A stretch of 30,518 bases of DNA from a virus. A model generated the notes under the pieces. The model was not told the DNA's origin. It searched no databases and saw only the letters and a program-made list of their open reading frames with translations. Below, piece by piece: positions 23,275-30,093 of this stretch. Within the stretch, counting starts at the first letter, position 1, and each line of letters begins with the position of its first letter. Both the position numbers and the translations under genes were made by a program. Location: IMG/VR virus record IMGVR_UViG_3300022927_000079, positions 1 through 30,518 of that record, one strand, 5' to 3'.

Positions 23275-25902
23275 ATGAATATTAGTCGTCACATCATTAA
23301 TAAAGACATTGATTATGATGGTTATAACTACAATCAATTGTGTAATCTCATAGATCGCTGGAAATACTTATTAGTATCTAAAAATGTCAAAAAGGGTAAT
23401 ACACTTGCTCTTTCTATATCCATCGTCAATCCAAACCAAATTGCGCTCACAATAGCAGCAGCTGAGTTAGGATTACAATTGTTTATCATAGACTGGCCAA
23501 TAAGTATAAAAACAATGAGTAAAACAAAACTAGGATTATTTGGTCCTGTTGATTTTACGGTTGAATGTGAATCCTTAAGAAGTATTGAAATACATCATAA
23601 AATGATTACAGAATACTCACTGAATGTTATTGCGGAAAACGAAATTGATAGTATACACGATACATATACTCCAATCTGGGGAAGGGCAAGTTCTCCTTTT
23701 CTAATAGCATCTACAAGTGGTACAACCGGTGAAGCTAAACCCATAATTTTTACACAAAAAGAAATTTACGAAATGTCTAAAAGAAATATAGATATTTTTA
23801 AATTTTATAAAGATAGTAGAGTCGGTCATACTAAAAATATGCACCATGCGAGCAGTCTTATTACAGATTTAATACCTTCTCTCATGGCATCTGACTTTCA
23901 CAGGTCTTGTTTGTATTCAGTATTGGACCCAAAAACATTTGAAAATAATGTTATACCGATTGTTAAAAAATACAAACTTGACCGATTATTAGTATATAAT
24001 ATGTTTAGTATGTTTAAGTTTTTAGAAGCACTGGGTGAAGATAACGATTATAAAATAGTAATAAACATGAGTGGGTTTAGTGCTCCAAAGAATTTCCCGG
24101 ATATTTGTAGAAAATTTAATATTGAGATTGTATCTCACTATGGTTCAATTGATACAGGTATCCCACTGCTAGTAAACTATATTACAGAGCATAGTAAATA
24201 TATTCCTAACAGTTTAGGTATATTACCTGATAAATTTTATAAGATGGAGAAACAAATGCTAATAACAAAAGATTTAATTAACAAAGATATTGATTATGAC
24301 GGTTACAATTATGAGAAGCTGTGTAGTCTTATTGATCGTTGGAAATCTTTATTTAAGAAATATGGCGCAAAGAGAGGCGATAGTATGGCCGCATCTTTGC
24401 CGGATGCAAGTATCAATCAAGTAGCACTACATTTTGCTGCAGGTGAATTGGGATTACAAATGCTTATCATTGACTTCCCCGTTTCACCAGCAACAATACA
24501 CAAAACAAAAATGGGTATGTTTGGACCTGTTGACTTTACTGTAGACAGTCCGGATATGAAACAAATAACTGTACATAGGAATATGGTTGAAAAATATTCT
24601 AAAAGAGTCATTGAGCTAGAAGAAATAGATTCTTGGTTTGAGGAGTATTCAGCCATTGAAGCCGAACCTGAGGATCCCTATTTAATTTGTTCAACAAGTG
24701 GCACTACAGGTGATGCTAGAAAAATTTTAATGTCACAGAGAGAAGTTTTCTTAACGGCAAAAAGAAATATTGGTATGTTTAGATTTAAGAAAGAACACCG
24801 CTGTGGGCATACTAAAAATATGCACCATGCAAGTAGTTTTTTAACAGACCTATTACCCTCTTTGATAGTATCTGATTTCCATAGGTCATGTATGTACACT
24901 GCTTTGGATCCTAATTCATTCGTAAACAGTGTAGTGCCTGCAATTGAAAAAGAAAAACTAGATAGAATATTAGTTTACAACACCTACAGTATGTATAGAC
25001 TGTTAGATGCTCTAGGTAAACGTGGTCCGGACACACAAAAAATTATTGTCAATATAAGTGGCTTTACCGCACCTGAAACCTTTATACAGGTATGTGAAGA
25101 TTATAACATAGAAATCTTATCCCACTATGGCTCTGTGGATATTGGATCACTTCTTGTAAATTATATAACAAAGGACAGTGTATACACTCCGGACAGTCTA
25201 GGAAATCTACCTGATGATTTTCATACATTTGAAGTAATAGACGGAGATATCTATGTAAGTAATGAGATACTTTGGAATAGTAATGAAAAAAGAAAGCTAC
25301 AAGATAACTTAGTGTATGATGAAGAAAATAAAGTGTGGCTTCACAAAGGTCGTAAGGATAGAAATCCATTAGAAGATGAAGTAAGAAAAATGTATTCAGG
25401 AGACTTTACAATAGTACAGGATAAGGATAAAAGATATCTTGCTCTTTGGGACGACACCGAAATACCTGAACAGTTTAAAATTATGTTTGATCAAATTGAA
25501 AGGTTGGACAAAGAAGTGTTTATGCCCGAGACTAAGGTTAGTGTTGACCAACTTAGGGGACACTTTCAGTATCATAAAGAGAAAAACCAAGAGATATTTT
25601 CTGTTTCTTTAAAATTCAAAAGAATCAATGAACAAGGTGAACACCCATGGAATATCATTGACCAAGAACAATTATTCGGACTATTGCGAGGTGCGTATAA
25701 CAAGTATGATATTGATCACATTCCTTTAATTGAAGAACACGATCCAATATTCGCAGCATTTACTATTGCGTCTTGTAACAAAGAATCCTTAAAAGATTTT
25801 TTTGATAACGAAGGGGCTGTTATTTACAGCATGGAAAAGATACTAGAAGAAAAATTGTTTTCTCCTAAAATTGTTTATAACGAAATTCATGCTGTATCGT
25901 AA
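23275..25902 (+). CDS. Tandemly duplicated ANL-type adenylate-forming enzyme
   Basis: An 875-aa protein of the AMP-binding (acyl/aminoacyl-adenylating) superfamily, with two copies of the N-terminal domain. Copy 1 spans about 7-326 and copy 2 about 334-652; each opens with INKDIDYDGYNY and they look about half identical by eye. Core motif A3 is STSGTTGEAK (146-155) in copy 1 and STSGTTGDAR (473-482) in copy 2. The A5-type motif is HYGSID (288-293) and HYGSVD (617-622), with Asp in place of the usual Glu. Only copy 2 continues into a C-terminal subdomain, with A8-like HKGRKDR (690-696). Residues 740-875 match nothing I know, and no clear A10 lysine motif is seen. It is the first gene of the rightward late operon and overlaps gp4 by 14 nt. 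The substrate is unknown. Confidence 0.85.
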   Translation: MNISRHIINKDIDYDGYNYNQLCNLIDRWKYLLVSKNVKKGNTLALSISIVNPNQIALTIAAAELGLQLFIIDWPISIKTMSKTKLGLFGPVDFTVECESLRSIEIHHKMITEYSLNVIAENEIDSIHDTYTPIWGRASSPFLIASTSGTTGEAKPIIFTQKEIYEMSKRNIDIFKFYKDSRVGHTKNMHHASSLITDLIPSLMASDFHRSCLYSVLDPKTFENNVIPIVKKYKLDRLLVYNMFSMFKFLEALGEDNDYKIVINMSGFSAPKNFPDICRKFNIEIVSHYGSIDTGIPLLVNYITEHSKYIPNSLGILPDKFYKMEKQMLITKDLINKDIDYDGYNYEKLCSLIDRWKSLFKKYGAKRGDSMAASLPDASINQVALHFAAGELGLQMLIIDFPVSPATIHKTKMGMFGPVDFTVDSPDMKQITVHRNMVEKYSKRVIELEEIDSWFEEYSAIEAEPEDPYLICSTSGTTGDARKILMSQREVFLTAKRNIGMFRFKKEHRCGHTKNMHHASSFLTDLLPSLIVSDFHRSCMYTALDPNSFVNSVVPAIEKEKLDRILVYNTYSMYRLLDALGKRGPDTQKIIVNISGFTAPETFIQVCEDYNIEILSHYGSVDIGSLLVNYITKDSVYTPDSLGNLPDDFHTFEVIDGDIYVSNEILWNSNEKRKLQDNLVYDEENKVWLHKGRKDRNPLEDEVRKMYSGDFTIVQDKDKRYLALWDDTEIPEQFKIMFDQIERLDKEVFMPETKVSVDQLRGHFQYHKEKNQEIFSVSLKFKRINEQGEHPWNIIDQEQLFGLLRGAYNKYDIDHIPLIEEHDPIFAAFTIASCNKESLKDFFDNEGAVIYSMEKILEEKLFSPKIVYNEIHAVS
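24246..24258 (+). promoter_or_regulatory. Internal ribosome site and ATG for second ANL copy
   Basis: GGAGA at 24246-24250 stands 5 nt before an in-frame ATG (24256-24258, codon 328) at the junction of the two copies. Translation from here would give a 548-aa complete enzyme. Its N-terminus, MLITKDLINKDIDYDG, lines up residue for residue with that of copy 1, MNISRHIINKDIDYDG. This suggests that the ATG is the ancestral start of an originally separate gene. Confidence 0.6.
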
Positions 25903-26341
25903 GGATACATATCAGGGAAAATTTATTCCAAGAAATCCTGCAAAGTATATTGGCAATATAACAAACATCATATATCGTTCAGGATATGAATTGAAGTTTA
26001 TGAATTGGTGCGATTTAAATTCAGATATACTAGAATGGGGGTCTGAAGAAGTTGTTATACCTTATCGTTCGCCTTTGGACAATAAAATACACAGATATTT
26101 TGTAGATTTTTTTGTAAAAATACAAACTAAGGAATCAGTTAGAATGTGTTTAATTGAAGTCAAACCCTTTAGATTTACACAAGAACCAAAAATACCAAAG
26201 AGAAGAACAAAAAGATTCATACAAGAAGTTAAACAATGGGGTGTAAATTTAGCTAAATGGGAAGCTGCTAAAAGTTTTTGTGAAAATCGTAACTGGGAGT
26301 TTATAATTATTACTGAAAAAGATTTAGGAATTTCCTTATAA
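25889..26341 (+). CDS. 4: Head completion protein gp4 (nuclease-fold)
   Basis: A 150-aa homologue of T4 gp4, which completes the head after DNA packaging and is related to TnsA-type nucleases. KYIGNITNIIYRSGYELKFMNWCDLN (about 18-43) and VIPYRSPLDNKIHRYFVDFFVKI (about 56-78) are followed by CLIEVKPF (about 88-95). The D in RYFVDFF and the E-x-K of IEVKP are the expected catalytic pair. KRRTKRFIQEVKQWGVNLAKWEAAKSFCENRNWEFIIITEKDL closes it. The ATG at 25889 is chosen over an upstream TTG because it gives the same length as T4 gp4. The start overlaps the ANL gene by 14 nt with no ribosome site, so translational coupling is likely. Very sure. Confidence 0.92.
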   Translation: MLYRKDTYQGKFIPRNPAKYIGNITNIIYRSGYELKFMNWCDLNSDILEWGSEEVVIPYRSPLDNKIHRYFVDFFVKIQTKESVRMCLIEVKPFRFTQEPKIPKRRTKRFIQEVKQWGVNLAKWEAAKSFCENRNWEFIIITEKDLGISL

Positions 26342-26344
26342 ATA
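26337..26344 (+). promoter_or_regulatory. Candidate late promoter overlapping gp4 stop
   Basis: TATAAATA contains the gp4 stop codon and ends 5 nt before the ATG of the 191-aa gene, the same arrangement as at gp25. The predicted start is at or next to the ATG, and no Shine-Dalgarno is visible. It may be chance in AT-rich DNA. Confidence 0.4.
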
Positions 26345-26349
26345 GTGAT

Positions 26350-26925
26350 ATGGCTAATCCATTTGATAATATAAGAGCAAAAGCAGGAGACCAGGATAGA
26401 TCTTTTAACTGGTATATGACTGCGGTTAAAAAACTGAGCGGGAACTTTGATTCTTTTTCTAGTGTATCTAAAACTGATTTAGGTGAACTGACAAATCAAT
26501 TAGAACCCGGTGGAATGTATCTTTTCATTTACGATCCAAAATATGCTAGTACATTACCATACTATGATAGACTTCCTCTGTGTTTTCCATTTGATGACAT
26601 ATCAGGGGGTTTCGCAGGTCTCAATTTACACTATTTGCCTCCCCTGCTTAGAATGAAATTAATGGGTAGACTCTTAGATTATAGTGATAGAGAAATTAGT
26701 GATAAAAGTAAAATTGAAGTGAGTTGGAATATGTTAAAAGGATTCAGTAGTTTTCCTGAAGCCAAACCAACGGTAAAAAAATATTTGTATTCCCAGGTTA
26801 AAAGTAGATTTTTAAGAATAGATCCTACACACTGGAAGGCATCAATATTTTTACCACTACAATCATTTCAAAATTCAAATGCTACAGGCGTTTGGAAAGA
26901 CAGCAGAGAGTTAATAGATGGCTAG
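26350..26925 (+). CDS. Conserved-looking T4-like protein downstream of gp4
   Basis: A 191-aa protein whose style I associate with marine T4-like phages but cannot name. After a polar head (about 1-50), GGMYLFIYDPKYASTLPYYDRLPLCFPFDD (about 54-83) and GGFAGLNLHYLPPLLRMKLMGRLLDY (about 85-110) form the core. A helical region (VSWNMLKGFSSFPEAKPTVKKYLYSQVKSRFLRID) is followed by IFLPLQSFQ and GVWKDSRELI. This looks like one compact alpha/beta domain without enzyme motifs. It overlaps the next gene by 8 nt (ATGGCTAG). Gene order places it with head-completion and tail-tube genes, so a neck, tail-completion or tube-initiation role is plausible but unproven. Confidence 0.7.
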   Translation: MANPFDNIRAKAGDQDRSFNWYMTAVKKLSGNFDSFSSVSKTDLGELTNQLEPGGMYLFIYDPKYASTLPYYDRLPLCFPFDDISGGFAGLNLHYLPPLLRMKLMGRLLDYSDREISDKSKIEVSWNMLKGFSSFPEAKPTVKKYLYSQVKSRFLRIDPTHWKASIFLPLQSFQNSNATGVWKDSRELIDG

Positions 26926-27529
26926 CGCAGACAAAAATATAAACGATTTTCGTGCTCATATAAGAGGGTCATTCACTCCCCGTTCGGATAGGTTTGAAGT
27001 TCTCATAAATTTTCCGCAACCAGTACGTGATATAATACAGAGACCGGATTTTTCTAGAAATGGCCCTGATGGTATGTTTTCTTTACGGTGTGAAGAATGT
27101 CAAATACCGGGACTTGCTGCAACAACTTTACCTGTTAAATTTGGCACGTGGACGGAATACAGAGCTCAAAATGTTGAATTCCTATCACAAGAAGTTCCAT
27201 TTACTTTTGTGATGGATAGTAGATGGTCTGTACGTGAAGCATTTGAAGCCTGGATTAACTTGTGTTCTAATATGGTAAATAAAGAAGTAGAATTCCAGGA
27301 TAATGTAAAATCTGAGATGCACGTAAAAGCATTAGACTTACAGGATAAAGTAATAGGACATTGGAAGTTTTGGGATTGTACTCCGAAACTTATTAACTTA
27401 ACTCCTATGTCTTGGAGTAACAATAATCTTGTAAGAGGTTCAGTTACAATGGTTGCCAAGTATTGGACAAATGAATTTGCAACTTATAATGGCACAAATA
27501 CAGAAAGTGTTAAAGTGCAAGAAACTTAA
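26918..27529 (+). CDS. Tail-tube-fold protein (gp19/gp54-like)
   Basis: A 203-aa protein with the layout of T4 gp19-type tube proteins. FRAHIRGSFTPRSDRFEVLINFP (about 11-33) is the usual first strands. The conserved loop RCEECQIPGLAATTLPVKFG (about 57-76) corresponds to the tube-family 'PIPG' segment. EVPFTFVMDSRWSVREAFEAWINLC (about 91-115) is the strand plus helix. WDCTPKLINLTPMSWSNNNLVRGSVTMVAKYWTNEF (about 148-183) is the final strands. The sequence suits the gp19 family in general. With gp48 across the promoter region and the tape measure just downstream, a tube-initiation (gp54-like) or auxiliary tube role is more likely than the main tube, but this is not settled. Confidence 0.65.
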   Translation: MASADKNINDFRAHIRGSFTPRSDRFEVLINFPQPVRDIIQRPDFSRNGPDGMFSLRCEECQIPGLAATTLPVKFGTWTEYRAQNVEFLSQEVPFTFVMDSRWSVREAFEAWINLCSNMVNKEVEFQDNVKSEMHVKALDLQDKVIGHWKFWDCTPKLINLTPMSWSNNNLVRGSVTMVAKYWTNEFATYNGTNTESVKVQET

Positions 27530-27545
27530 TTAATTGGAGAATATA

Positions 27546-28238
27546 ATGGCTTTACCTAAAATAGATGTCCCAACATTCGATTTAGAATTGCCGGGAACAG
27601 ATACAAAATATAAGTTTAGACCCTTTTTAGTTAAAGAGGATAAACTTTTAACTTTGGCATTATCATCAGGTGAAATTCCTGATATGTTAAACGCTTGTAG
27701 ACAGATTATTGAAAATTGTTCTTTCAATAAAGTGGATACAAAAGAATTACCAATGTATTTGATACAATGGATATTTTTACAATTGAGAGCCAAATCAGTC
27801 GGTGAAACTTTTAGTTTTTCATTAAGGTGTGGCGGTTGTGAAGAAACAATGAATTATGAATGTAAAACATCTGATTTTGAAGTTGTAAATCTAGACTCAG
27901 ATATTTCAAATAAAATCGAGTTAAGTGAAAGTGCTGGTATTGTTTTAAAACATCCGACGTGTATGGTAGAAGCAGAATTAGAAGAAATGGAAGACATTGA
28001 AGTTATTAGATGTTGTACTAATTATATCTATAACGGAGATGAAATCATACAAAGTGAGGATATTCCTTCTGAAGAATTTGTTGAATTTATTGAAAGTATG
28101 CCAATACACGTGAAAGATAAAATTGTAGAATATTTAGGAAACAAACCATATCTAGAGCATATGGTAAACTTTAAGTGTAAGGGGTGTGATACTGATAACC
28201 AAGTTAGCATCAATGGTTATGAGCATTTTTTCGTTTAA
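27546..28238 (+). CDS. 26: gp26-like baseplate hub assembly protein
   Basis: A 230-aa protein of the T4 baseplate gp26 type (T4: 208 aa), needed for hub assembly. ALPKIDVPTFDLELPGTDTKYKFRPFLVKEDKLLTLAL (2-39) is the typical opening. The middle is helical (LPMYLIQWIFLQLRAKSVG). Two CxxC pairs (C95/C98 and C211/C214) look like a zinc ribbon, and a helical insertion lies between them. The start is ATG at 27546, with GGAG 6 nt upstream that matches far better than the earlier TTG. The zero-frame stop TAA (28236-28238) falls just after a T6C slippery run; a -1 shift there would extend the protein by 60 residues. It sits two genes before the tape measure, the usual place of tail assembly chaperones. 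Confidence 0.88.
   Translation: MALPKIDVPTFDLELPGTDTKYKFRPFLVKEDKLLTLALSSGEIPDMLNACRQIIENCSFNKVDTKELPMYLIQWIFLQLRAKSVGETFSFSLRCGGCEETMNYECKTSDFEVVNLDSDISNKIELSESAGIVLKHPTCMVEAELEEMEDIEVIRCCTNYIYNGDEIIQSEDIPSEEFVEFIESMPIHVKDKIVEYLGNKPYLEHMVNFKCKGCDTDNQVSINGYEHFFV
28226..28232 (+). promoter_or_regulatory. -1 frameshift slippery heptamer
   Basis: In the gp26 frame the codons read CAT TTT TTC, so the heptamer T TTT TTC fits X XXY YYZ exactly. Both tRNAs can re-pair after a one-base backward slip. The zero-frame stop follows after one more codon. The -1 frame is open from here to TAG at 28412-28414. Confidence 0.78.
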
Positions 28239-28414
28239 CTCTTTCCCAGGATTCGATCGAGAACTATTATAAGACGAATTTTTTACTTTTACAGGAGCAT
28301 CATTGGAGTTTAACAGAAATTGAGAATATGATGCCCTGGGAAAGAGAAGTATATATTAGTATGTTAATTACACACATTAAAAAGAAGAATGAAAAACAAA
28401 AACAGAGTAATTAG
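28233..28414 (+). CDS. 51: gp51-position extension in the -1 frame of gp26
   Basis: Sixty codons in the -1 frame relative to gp26, entered after the slippery site, encode RLTLSQDSIENYYKTNFLLL followed by QEHHWSLTEIENMMPWEREV and a basic helical tail ending KQKQSN. This frame has no ATG, GTG or TTG near its beginning: the preceding in-frame codon group starts after a TGA, and the first ATG lies deep inside. It therefore cannot be a normally initiated gene of this length. The W-S-L-T-E-I-E / PWERE-x-Y pattern looks like a conserved helical domain, not random sequence. In T4, gene 51 (baseplate hub assembly catalyst) follows gene 26. The fusion would be 289 residues. Naming it 51 rests on position and a partial recollection of homologues. 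Confidence 0.72.
28239..28346 (+). repeat. 12-bp inverted repeat downstream of the slippery site
   Basis: CTCTTTCCCAGG (28239-28250) and CCTGGGAAAGAG (28335-28346) are perfect reverse complements separated by 84 nt. The 5' arm begins 6 nt after the slippery heptamer, the usual spacing for a frameshift-stimulating structure. A further 5-bp hairpin is possible directly inside it (ATTCG 28251-28255 with CGAAT 28275-28279), which could stack on the long stem. Confidence 0.85.
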
Positions 28415-28417
28415 TAT

Positions 28418-30055
28418 ATGTCAAATTTAGAGGAAATAGCAGGAAGAATTAAAAACAAATCGGTTCAGAGGAATATTCAAAATAGTCCTGTGTATCGTAT
28501 TGCATCTAACCTGCAAAACAGTTCCGAAACTCTTAGCACTTTAGAAATCTCTAAAGAATCCTTAAAGGAACTGCAAGATATCCTGAAAAAAATGGGTGAC
28601 GCCCAAATTCAACAAATGAATAACGGTAAAGCTAATGATAAGCTGATTGACCGTATAATAACTGGTATTGAAAAGTTAAAGCTGGCAGGTGAAGTAGAGC
28701 TTGAAGTTATCCAAAAATTAGACCTTGAAGCTGAAGTAAAAAATGTAAAGAAAGGTAACTCAACATTAAGTTTATTAAAAGATAATTTAAGAAAATCAGC
28801 AGGTATTGATAAGGGCGCAACACCTCTACAGGGATTGGGACAATTCTTAAATCCATTGCGTCAGATGGGTATTATAAAACGTAAGGATTCTGATCCAGAA
28901 ACCGAAGCAGCTGGACTGGCGATAAAAGATGCATTAAAACCACCTGTTTCAGATAATAGTAATAATGACACCGAGGTTGAACAAAGAGAAGAAACAAGAC
29001 AAAAAGTTAAAGCTGATATTGAGTCTAGCGAAACTAATACGCCCGGTGAATCTGGTATTGAAGTAGATTCATACCAAGAAAAACAAGCTGATCATTTAAA
29101 AAGTATAGACGATACTTTAAAAGACATTAAAACTCTCATTGAACAAGGAATGGCAGGGGGCGGGGGTTTTGGCTTACCAGGCACGCCACCATTGAGGAGC
29201 AGAACACCTACTCCCGGTACACGAGGTACACGAGGTACGGCAGCTAGAAATCTGAAACCTGGCTACCGGTGGAATACTAAGTTAAATCGGTATCAAGCCC
29301 CGAACGGCCGAATTGCAAGCGCAACAGATGCACTTATTAATTCAGCAGATGATGCTTCACGTGGTAGTAGATTCTTAAAGGGTAGTGGTAGGATGTTAGG
29401 AAAAGTTGCAACACCTCTTATGGTAGGAATGGCAGCTGCGGACGCTTATGGTGGTTATCAGGAAGCCAATTCTTTAGAAGCATCAGGAGAAATAACAGGC
29501 GAACAAGCCACTGTTATGAGAAGTGAATCTGTTGGTGGTGGTGTTGGTACTGTTGGTGGTGTTCTTGCAGGTGCTGCATTGGGACAAATGCTGATTCCAA
29601 TACCATTTGTTGGAGCAGCTATAGGTGGTTTGGTAGGTGGTTTTTTAGGAGACAAAGCAGGTTCTGCTGGGGGAAATGTAGTTGGTAATATGATAAATGC
29701 CTCAAGAGAAGCTGAAGATTCAGCTGAATTGTCTGACAGATTAGACAATTTAAATATTAATGCTTCGAATGTTAATCTAAATCAATATGCACCTGAATTC
29801 AGCGGAAACGCAAATAACATAGAAACATGGTCAGCTAATGTATTACCTACAGCCGATGCTGTAGAAAATATGGGATATGACTCTGTCCAAACATCACCTA
29901 CAATTATTAATAATGTAACAAACAATAACACCTCAACAGGCGGTGGCGGTAATAGTTCACCTCTTGTCGGTGTTCCTTCTATCGGCACCAGGACCGATGA
30001 TTCTTCTATAAGACGCTTTCAGGATAATGTTTTAGGAACTAATTTTGGGTTTTAA
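28418..30055 (+). CDS. 29: Tape measure protein, gp29-like
   Basis: A 545-aa protein in the T4 gp29 position (590 aa), the ruler that sets tail length and is stored inside the tube. The N-terminal 245 residues are mainly charged helix (SKESLKELQDILKKMGDAQIQQM; IDRIITGIEKLKLAGEVELEVIQKLDLEAEV; HLKSIDDTLKDIKTLIEQGM). A Gly/Pro/Arg-rich hinge follows (245-275), then KPGYRWNTKLNRYQAPNGRIAS (280-301). A Gly/Ala-rich hydrophobic region (about 330-345 and 372-424) suits membrane insertion during DNA entry. The C-terminus is Asn/Ser-rich and ends RRFQDNVLGTNFGF. The start lies 3 nt after the stop of the gp26 frameshift extension, the classic chaperone-tape measure order. The role is well supported by features and position. 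Confidence 0.78.
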   Translation: MSNLEEIAGRIKNKSVQRNIQNSPVYRIASNLQNSSETLSTLEISKESLKELQDILKKMGDAQIQQMNNGKANDKLIDRIITGIEKLKLAGEVELEVIQKLDLEAEVKNVKKGNSTLSLLKDNLRKSAGIDKGATPLQGLGQFLNPLRQMGIIKRKDSDPETEAAGLAIKDALKPPVSDNSNNDTEVEQREETRQKVKADIESSETNTPGESGIEVDSYQEKQADHLKSIDDTLKDIKTLIEQGMAGGGGFGLPGTPPLRSRTPTPGTRGTRGTAARNLKPGYRWNTKLNRYQAPNGRIASATDALINSADDASRGSRFLKGSGRMLGKVATPLMVGMAAADAYGGYQEANSLEASGEITGEQATVMRSESVGGGVGTVGGVLAGAALGQMLIPIPFVGAAIGGLVGGFLGDKAGSAGGNVVGNMINASREAEDSAELSDRLDNLNINASNVNLNQYAPEFSGNANNIETWSANVLPTADAVENMGYDSVQTSPTIINNVTNNNTSTGGGGNSSPLVGVPSIGTRTDDSSIRRFQDNVLGTNFGF

Positions 30056-30079
30056 AAAAGGGGGCCTAAGCCCCCTTTT
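30056..30079. terminator. Bidirectional intrinsic terminator
   Basis: A 10-bp perfect stem, AAAAGGGGGC / GCCCCCTTTT, with a CTAA loop lies between the convergent tape-measure and gp32 genes. Read rightward the G/C stem is followed by TTTT; read leftward it is followed by TTTTTT. It therefore ends transcription from both sides. Confidence 0.92.
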
Positions 30080-30093
30080 CGTCTGACTAGTTA

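Noticed and set aside
24417-25590. Several minus-strand open frames of 64-95 codons inside the ANL gene
   Set aside because: They are shadows of a clearly coding plus-strand gene with conserved motifs; no signals support them.
25871-25888. TTG start extending gp4 by six residues
   Set aside because: ATG at 25889 gives a 150-aa protein, the same length as T4 gp4; the TTG has no ribosome site.
27534-27545. TTG start extending gp26 by four residues
   Set aside because: The extension would be read from the GGAG Shine-Dalgarno itself; ATG at 27546 is correctly spaced from it.
28219-28272. Short frame opening at ATG 28219 (MSIFSFNSFPGFDREL) overlapping the end of gp26, as a start for the gp51-like protein
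   Set aside because: It stops after 17 codons, would need a +1 shift to reach the conserved downstream frame, and has no ribosome site. The -1 slip from gp26 at a perfect heptamer explains the layout better.
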